Shown here one piece after another: positions 22,640-27,917 of a stretch of DNA of 27,917 bases; position 1 is the stretch's first letter, and each line of letters opens with the position of its first letter. Source of the stretch: Bacteroidota bacterium (lineage in GTDB: Bacteria > Bacteroidota > Bacteroidia > Flavobacteriales > Weeksellaceae); contig JAFAFC010000033.1 in NCBI GenBank assembly GCA_023423715.1, positions 1-27,917 on the forward strand. Reading direction: 5' to 3'. A program made the translations under genes and the position numbers. The notes beneath the pieces are model-generated. The model had not been told where the DNA came from and did not search any database. It was given only the letters and a program-made list of their open reading frames with translations.

Positions 22640-25618
22640 TTAAAATTTAGCATTCAACTGAATTCCCACGGTTCTTGCCGATGGCAACTGTCCAATCTCG
22701 ATTCCTGGTGTAATAGTAGCATCATCCAAGGTTGCCACTTCCGGATCGAATAATGGAAACTTCGTCCACATCCATAAATTTTTTCCGAAAAGTGAAATCG
22801 ATAAATCCGTCATTTTCATATCGTTGATTAAACTTTTTGGAAAGTTGTACGTTATACGAGCGTCTCGAAGTTTAATAAAACTAGTGTCAAACGAGTTGGT
22901 TTCCACATTTGCTCTCCGATAATAATCTCCGTAATAGGTATTCAAAGCAATGGGTTTCGAGTTTGGAGAATAGCTTCCATCCGGATTCTGAACCACTCCA
23001 TCACCCACAATAGTTCCGTTTGGATTGTCTCGACCAACTAAGGTGTGCGTTAACTTTCCTTGTTCAGACATTTTGTGGTGCGATTGCGAATACGCCATTC
23101 CTTTGTATTGCCCATCAAATGAGAAACTGATGCTGATGTTCTTGTATCTAAATTCGTTTTGTAATCCCGCTCTCCACTTTGCGTAGGCATTTCCAACGTA
23201 TTCCACCTCGGTTGGTTTTGCGGTTAATCCATCAGATCCATAAACCACTTGACCTTGTTCGTTTCGAGCCAATTTGTACCCATACATATCTCCCAAAGAA
23301 CCACCAACAACGGCGTTAAAGAAAACAACGCCACCAACGCTCGCCATGGTGTATGGTTCTCCTTGGAACTCGTTTGGAAGGGATAGAATTTTGTTTCGAT
23401 TCAACGACCAGTTTGCTGAAACATTCCAGCTGAAGTTTTGATTCTTAATTGGGGTTCCATTTAAAGTCATCTCCACACCACGATTTCGAACTTCACCCGC
23501 ATTAATCGTTCTTCTAGAATATCCTGTTTCTATTAAAGCTGGAACATCAATAATTTGATTTTTCGTGTTGTTCTGATATAAAGTCACGTTGTACGACAAA
23601 CGATTTCGTAGAAAACTGAAATCCATTCCAGCTTCAATATTGGTATTCATTTCCGGTTTCAAATTCGGATTTGGAAAAATGGATGGAATTTCTACACTTC
23701 CTTGAAAATCACTTGCGTTGTAGTATTTTTCTAATTTGTAAGGTCGCGTGTCGTTCCCTACCTTCGCCCAAGAACCTCTAATTTTCCAGAAATTCAACGT
23801 GCTTGATTTCAATCCTAAAACATCAGATAAAAACAAAGAAGAGGAAACCGAAGGATAGAAATAGGAACGACTTTCTTTGGGTAGCGTACTACTCCAGTCG
23901 TTTCTTGCCGTTACATCCACGAAAAAAACTTGGTTGTAATTCATAGAAACCAAACCATACATACTTTGAACAAGCTTGTCATTTGGCTGTGCATAACGTG
24001 AATTATAGGAAATCGCATTGGTCATTTCATACGTTCCAGGAATTTTCAATCCTGTTGCACGATAATCATTCATTCGATATTCATTGTAACGCATACTTGC
24101 TCCCGCTGATGCTGAGAATCCGAACTTTCCGATTTCATTTTTATACGTCACTAAGAAATCAGTATTGTATTCCTGATTTTTAATAAACTGCTCTCTGTAA
24201 TAGCCTTGAAGATAGTTTGCGGAGTTCCAAGGTCGTTTTGTTGTTCTTTCTTCATTGGTCACCTCAACTCCAGATCGTAACATCACTTCAAACTGATCGC
24301 TAAAACGATAATTTGCAGAAACATTTCCTGTGATAAAATTCTTATCAACCCCATTGAGCATTTCGTATGCAATCATATACGGATTGTCAATAAACGAACT
24401 GAATGGGTGAATTTGTTCCGTTTGATCTTTTCCTTTTTTCCAAATTGGACGATACCAAGACAAATCTACATTTGGATTTTGGAAAATCATGAAATAGGAA
24501 ATTGATTGATTGTTGTATCCCGTCGCTGGAAGATTATCACTTTTTGTTTTGTTGAAACTAAATTTCGCCGACATTCGTAAGCGAGCACTCAATTTATGAT
24601 CCACAGATAACGCAAAATTCAATCGGTCGAAACCTGTGTTTGGCATCATCCAATTGTTGTTGGTGTAATTCAATGAAGATCGAAAAGCGGTGGTTTCATT
24701 TGAACTTTCTACCGCAACGGTATTAGAATAGGTGGTTCCCGTTTGCCAGAAATCTTTAATGTTTCGTTTGTAAGGCTGCCACGCTTGTCTTGTTAAACTC
24801 TGCCCTTCAACATTCGGGTCGTATTGAAAGAAAGATTGTCCATTGAATCTAGGTCCAAAAGCACTACTCGTTCCACCCGTACTTACGCCATCCGCCGATG
24901 CACCGTAAGAATAATAAAATTCGCCCGCTTTATTCTTTGTTAACGTTCCTTGTCCGTATTCGTATTGATAATCGGGCCATTTCAAAACCGTATCATAACT
25001 TGCCGATGAACTAAAACTCACAACCAATTTTCCAGATTTAGATTTTCCAGATTTCGTGGTAATCATCAATGCACCATTAGCACCTCTAGAACCGTATAAA
25101 GCGGCTGCAGTAGCACCTTTCAGAATCGTTACGGATTCAATATCATCAGGATTAATACTGTTCAATCCATTTCCAAAATCTACTGGTAAATCTCCTCCAG
25201 AACCTGCTCCATATGCCGCAGTTCCGGTTCCAGTTGTCGAATTACTCAAAGGAATTCCATCCACCACGATTAAAGCACCGTTGTTATCCATATTCATGGA
25301 TACATCGCCTCGCAATGTAATTCGTGACGATCCAAGTGGACCAGCGCCAGCGGTTTGAATTTTCAAACCTGCTACTTTTCCCTCTAAAGCTTGTGCCCAG
25401 TTGTTGTTCTGCGCTTGCTCAAATGTTTCGGCGTTCACCTTTTCGGTGGAATATCCCAAAGATTTATCTTGTCTTTTAATTCCTAAAGCAGTAACCACGA
25501 CTTCGTCTATACTCCGTACACTGTCCTTAGCAACTTTATTCGTTTGAGCCTGTAAAGGAGCAATGCTGATGCAACCTAAAATAGCCAAAGTAATAATTTG
25601 CTGAGTTTTCTTTTGCAT
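22640..25618 (-). CDS. SusC/RagA-family TonB-dependent outer-membrane transporter
   Basis: A 992-residue outer-membrane importer that takes up its ligand with energy from TonB-ExbBD. The ATG at 25618 starts a normal signal peptide (MQKKTQQIITLAILG... to about residue 25); the frame also runs 14 residues further upstream, but that extension would spoil the signal. A TonB-box-like DEVVVT is at 38-43, then the plug (~50-175, with VAGLKIQTAGAG, RGDVSMN, ALIVVDGIPL and SVTILKGATAAALYGSRGANG), and the 22-strand barrel to the C-terminal aromatic-ended strand (GIQLNAKF). It lacks the CarboxypepD_reg-like domain found at the N-terminus of most SusC proteins. It heads the operon with SusD, GDPD and the phosphoesterase. 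Confidence 0.95.
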   Translation of the reverse strand: MQKKTQQIITLAILGCISIAPLQAQTNKVAKDSVRSIDEVVVTALGIKRQDKSLGYSTEKVNAETFEQAQNNNWAQALEGKVAGLKIQTAGAGPLGSSRITLRGDVSMNMDNNGALIVVDGIPLSNSTTGTGTAAYGAGSGGDLPVDFGNGLNSINPDDIESVTILKGATAAALYGSRGANGALMITTKSGKSKSGKLVVSFSSSASYDTVLKWPDYQYEYGQGTLTKNKAGEFYYSYGASADGVSTGGTSSAFGPRFNGQSFFQYDPNVEGQSLTRQAWQPYKRNIKDFWQTGTTYSNTVAVESSNETTAFRSSLNYTNNNWMMPNTGFDRLNFALSVDHKLSARLRMSAKFSFNKTKSDNLPATGYNNQSISYFMIFQNPNVDLSWYRPIWKKGKDQTEQIHPFSSFIDNPYMIAYEMLNGVDKNFITGNVSANYRFSDQFEVMLRSGVEVTNEERTTKRPWNSANYLQGYYREQFIKNQEYNTDFLVTYKNEIGKFGFSASAGASMRYNEYRMNDYRATGLKIPGTYEMTNAISYNSRYAQPNDKLVQSMYGLVSMNYNQVFFVDVTARNDWSSTLPKESRSYFYPSVSSSLFLSDVLGLKSSTLNFWKIRGSWAKVGNDTRPYKLEKYYNASDFQGSVEIPSIFPNPNLKPEMNTNIEAGMDFSFLRNRLSYNVTLYQNNTKNQIIDVPALIETGYSRRTINAGEVRNRGVEMTLNGTPIKNQNFSWNVSANWSLNRNKILSLPNEFQGEPYTMASVGGVVFFNAVVGGSLGDMYGYKLARNEQGQVVYGSDGLTAKPTEVEYVGNAYAKWRAGLQNEFRYKNISISFSFDGQYKGMAYSQSHHKMSEQGKLTHTLVGRDNPNGTIVGDGVVQNPDGSYSPNSKPIALNTYYGDYYRRANVETNSFDTSFIKLRDARITYNFPKSLINDMKMTDLSISLFGKNLWMWTKFPLFDPEVATLDDATITPGIEIGQLPSARTVGIQLNAKF

Positions 25619-25637
25619 TGATAATTTATTTTTTGTG

Positions 25638-25645
25638 CAAAAGTA
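25638..25645 (-). promoter_or_regulatory. -7 promoter box of the SusC operon (TACTTTTG)
   Basis: A perfect TANNTTTG match whose last base is 19 bp before the susC ATG. No TTG lies at -33. Its place is taken by the phased 11-bp array starting 22 bp upstream, as expected for an activator-dependent promoter. Confidence 0.6.
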
Positions 25646-25666
25646 TCTAGCCCTGTCCATCGGCTA

Positions 25667-25721
25667 TTTAACAGAATTTTAAGAAAAGTTTACGAAATAA
25701 TCAACCGAATTTTAAGCCAAA
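25667..25721 (-). promoter_or_regulatory. Pho-box-like array of 11-bp direct repeats upstream of susC
   Basis: On the plus strand five 11-mers follow without gaps from 25667: TTTAACAGAAT, TTTAAGAAAAG, TTTACGAAATA, ATCAACCGAAT and TTTAAGCCAAA. Four of five begin TTTAA or TTTAC. Read on the minus strand the units resemble CTGTTAAA, close to the CTGTCAT half-site of enterobacterial Pho boxes, which also repeat every 11 bp. The array ends 22 bp upstream of the -7 box. It could also serve ligA on the other strand, 134 bp away, but it is better placed for susC. Confidence 0.45.
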
Positions 25722-25831
25722 GTAAACACGCAATTTATTGTTTTAAGGTTCAGTAATTTAAAAGATGTTACGATTTGTTAATTCGTTCAAATAAATTAAA
25801 ACTCCTATTTTTTCTAATTGAATTATATAAG

Positions 25832-25839
25832 TATTTTTG
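25832..25839 (+). promoter_or_regulatory. ligA -7 promoter box (TATTTTTG)
   Basis: A perfect TANNTTTG match ending 15 bp before the ligA ATG, giving a leader of about 10 nt. The nearest upstream TTG (25818-25820) is only 11 bp away, so the -33 element is not clear. Confidence 0.5.
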
Positions 25840-25854
25840 TTCAAAATATGATCC

Positions 25855-27858
25855 ATGACTGAATCGATTCAGCAAAAAATAGAAGCGCTTCGCGAAGAAC
25901 TTCATCAGCATAATTACAACTACTACATCTTGGATGAGCCAAGTATATCGGATTTTGAATTTGATGCTTTGCTAAAAGAATTGCAAGAGTTGGAAACTCA
26001 ACATCCAGAATTTCATGATCCCAATTCTCCTACATTGCGTGTTGGTGGCGGAATTACGAAAAACTTCCAAACCATTTCGCATGAGTTCAGAATGTACTCG
26101 TTAGACAATTCATATGATTTTGATGACTTGGAAGATTGGGAAAAACGAATTAGTAAAACCATCGAAGAGCCTGTAGAATTCGTTTGTGAGTTGAAATACG
26201 ACGGAGCCTCGATTTCCATTTTATATGAAAATGGCCAAATCTCGCAAGCAGTCACACGTGGTGACGGTTTTCAAGGCGATGAAATCACCAATAATGTGCG
26301 AACGATTTCGGATGTTCCGTTGAAATTGAAAGGAGATTTTCCAGCGAAATTTTTCATTCGTGGTGAAATTTATTTAACGCGAAAAAACTTCGACAAAATC
26401 AATGCAAGTCGTGAAGAAGAAGGTCTAGATCCGTTTATGAATCCGAGAAATACCGCAAGTGGAAGTTTGAAAATGCAAGATTCTGCTGAGGTAAGAAAAC
26501 GTAGTTTGTCAGCAGTTTTATATCAATACATTGCTTCAGAATTTCCTGCAGAAACGCATTGGGAGACTTTAGCAAAAGCCAAATCTTGGGGATTTAAAGT
26601 TTCCGAAGATCAAGCGAAATTATGTACAACGCTTCAAGAAGTTAAAGATTTCATTTCCTATTGGGATGAACATCGCCATCAGTTGCCTTTTGAAATTGAT
26701 GGAATGGTAGTAAAAGTAAACTCTTTAAAACAACAACGGCAATTAGGGTATACAGCAAAGTCGCCACGTTGGGCAATGGCATATAAATTCAAAGCGGAGA
26801 AAGTAGAAACCGAATTGCAATCTGTTTCCTATCAAGTTGGAAGAACTGGCGCGGTAACTCCTGTGGCCAATCTAAAGCCTGTTTTATTGGCTGGAACGAT
26901 TGTAAAACGTGCCTCACTCCATAACGAAGATATTATCCGAAAGTTGGATTTGCATGAAAGCGATTTCGTTTATGTTGAAAAAGGCGGCGAAATTATTCCA
27001 AAAATTGTGGGTGTAAATACAGAAAAACGTACACCAGAAAGTGAAATTTTAAAATACATCACCCATTGTCCTGAATGCGGAACTGAATTGGTGAAAGTTG
27101 AAGATCAAGCAATTCATTTTTGTCCTAATGAAGCGCATTGTCCGCCGCAAGTGGTTGGAAAAATGATTCATTACGTTTCGCGAAAAGCGTTGAACATTGA
27201 AAATCTTGGTGGCGAAACGATTGAACAACTTTACAAAGCACAATTAATTGAAAATGCGGCTGATTTTTATGCTTTAACAAAAGAGCAACTCCTTCCGTTG
27301 GAACGCATGGCGGAAAAATCAGCTCAAAATATTTTGGACGGAATTGAAAAATCCAAAGAAATTCCTTTTGAAAAGGTTTTATACGGAATCGGAATAAAAC
27401 ATGTTGGTGAAACGGTAGCCAAAAAATTGGTTAAAAACTTTGGAACGATTGACGAATTGGCTTCCGCAACCGTTGAAGAACTTGTTCAAGTTGAAGATAT
27501 TGGCGAAAAAATTGCATTGAGCATTGTCGCTTATTTTCAAAATGAAGAAAACCAGCTTTTCATCTCGCGCTTAAAAAATTACGGTGTCCAACTGGAACGA
27601 GGCGAAAACACCAACGAAGTTTTAAGTACCGTTCTCGAAAACAAAACCTTCCTATTTACGGGAAAATTATCGCTTTTTACTCGTGATCAAGCGGAAGAAA
27701 TGGTAGAGAAACACGGCGGGAAAAATATTTCAGCGGTTTCTAAAAACCTGAACTATTTGGTAGTTGGTGAAAAGGCAGGAAGCAAACTAAAAAAAGCGCA
27801 AGACATTGGAACCATAATCGTTTTGGATGAACAGCAGTTTTTGGATTTACTTCAGTAA
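25855..27858 (+). CDS. ligA: NAD+-dependent DNA ligase LigA
   Basis: Seals nicks with 5'-phosphate and 3'-OH ends in replication and repair, using NAD+ as cofactor. The 667 residues have the full domain order: Ia (1-~70, with HNYNYYILDEPSISDFEFD), the adenylation domain with K114 in ELKYDGAS, the OB fold (~318-400, QVGRTGAVTPVANL), the C4 zinc finger (C405, C408, C423, C429), helix-hairpin-helix repeats (~430-585) and a C-terminal BRCT domain (~590-667, FLFTGKLSLFTRDQAEEMVEKHGG). The start MTESIQQKIEALREEL is standard. It is divergent from susC, with a 194-bp gap that carries both promoters. Nothing looks truncated; the 59 bp after the stop show no feature. Confidence 0.98.
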   Translation: MTESIQQKIEALREELHQHNYNYYILDEPSISDFEFDALLKELQELETQHPEFHDPNSPTLRVGGGITKNFQTISHEFRMYSLDNSYDFDDLEDWEKRISKTIEEPVEFVCELKYDGASISILYENGQISQAVTRGDGFQGDEITNNVRTISDVPLKLKGDFPAKFFIRGEIYLTRKNFDKINASREEEGLDPFMNPRNTASGSLKMQDSAEVRKRSLSAVLYQYIASEFPAETHWETLAKAKSWGFKVSEDQAKLCTTLQEVKDFISYWDEHRHQLPFEIDGMVVKVNSLKQQRQLGYTAKSPRWAMAYKFKAEKVETELQSVSYQVGRTGAVTPVANLKPVLLAGTIVKRASLHNEDIIRKLDLHESDFVYVEKGGEIIPKIVGVNTEKRTPESEILKYITHCPECGTELVKVEDQAIHFCPNEAHCPPQVVGKMIHYVSRKALNIENLGGETIEQLYKAQLIENAADFYALTKEQLLPLERMAEKSAQNILDGIEKSKEIPFEKVLYGIGIKHVGETVAKKLVKNFGTIDELASATVEELVQVEDIGEKIALSIVAYFQNEENQLFISRLKNYGVQLERGENTNEVLSTVLENKTFLFTGKLSLFTRDQAEEMVEKHGGKNISAVSKNLNYLVVGEKAGSKLKKAQDIGTIIVLDEQQFLDLLQ

Positions 27859-27917
27859 CAAAAATAGACAATAAAAAAGCGAGCCTAGCCAAAGTCTTGG
27901 GGAGCATGGGAAAATAA

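Noticed and set aside
18769..25618. Polysaccharide utilisation locus
   Set aside because: SusC and SusD are present, but there are no carbohydrate-active enzymes; the enzymes are phosphodiesterase and phosphoesterase.
25619..25660. Upstream start of SusC adding 14 residues
   Set aside because: It would place charged residues and a Cys before the signal peptide, and the promoter box (25638-25645) lies within it.

Overview
The window looks like a chromosome segment of a Bacteroidota bacterium of class Flavobacteriia, most likely a Weeksellaceae-type organism. Evidence: low GC, promoters with the Bacteroidota -7 box TANNTTTG and no clear Shine-Dalgarno sequences, a SusC/SusD pair, a dnaE fused to a proofreading exonuclease domain, and a fused alpha/beta E1 dehydrogenase. 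The species cannot be told from the sequence.

Layout. (1) 1-3348: the end of a mobile element. It holds the 3' part of an insertion-sequence transposase (IS end at about 370) that has cut into a plasmid-type replication initiator gene, then an excisionase-like HTH protein, two small unknown proteins and a tyrosine integrase. The integrase abuts the 3' end of mnmE, and a perfect 20-bp palindrome over the mnmE stop codon looks like the recombined attachment core. (2) 3349-8842: mnmE with an in-frame heptanucleotide-repeat insert, a repeat-rich divergent gap, a secreted S41 peptidase, another repeat block and an MgtC-family membrane protein. (3) 8949-15401: aminopeptidase P and a 1541-residue DNA polymerase III alpha with an N-terminal DnaQ-type exonuclease and a PHP domain that has lost metal ligands. 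(4) 15782-17857: fused 2-oxo acid dehydrogenase E1, ended by a strong terminator. (5) 17925-18710: a tandem 267-bp repeat block. (6) 18769-25618 (minus strand): SusC, SusD, glycerophosphodiester phosphodiesterase and metallophosphoesterase in one apparent operon, read as an organophosphate-scavenging system. A five-unit 11-bp repeat array resembling a PhoB site sits upstream of its promoter. (7) 25855-27858: complete ligA.

The most unusual non-coding signal is a dispersed repeat family at about 5011-5820, 7700-8131 and 18039-18710. Each copy ends in a module that can form either of two mutually exclusive hairpins. Both pairings are kept between copies by compensating base changes. The second strong signal is the Pho-box-like array in front of the SusC operon, which gives a testable prediction of phosphate-starvation control.
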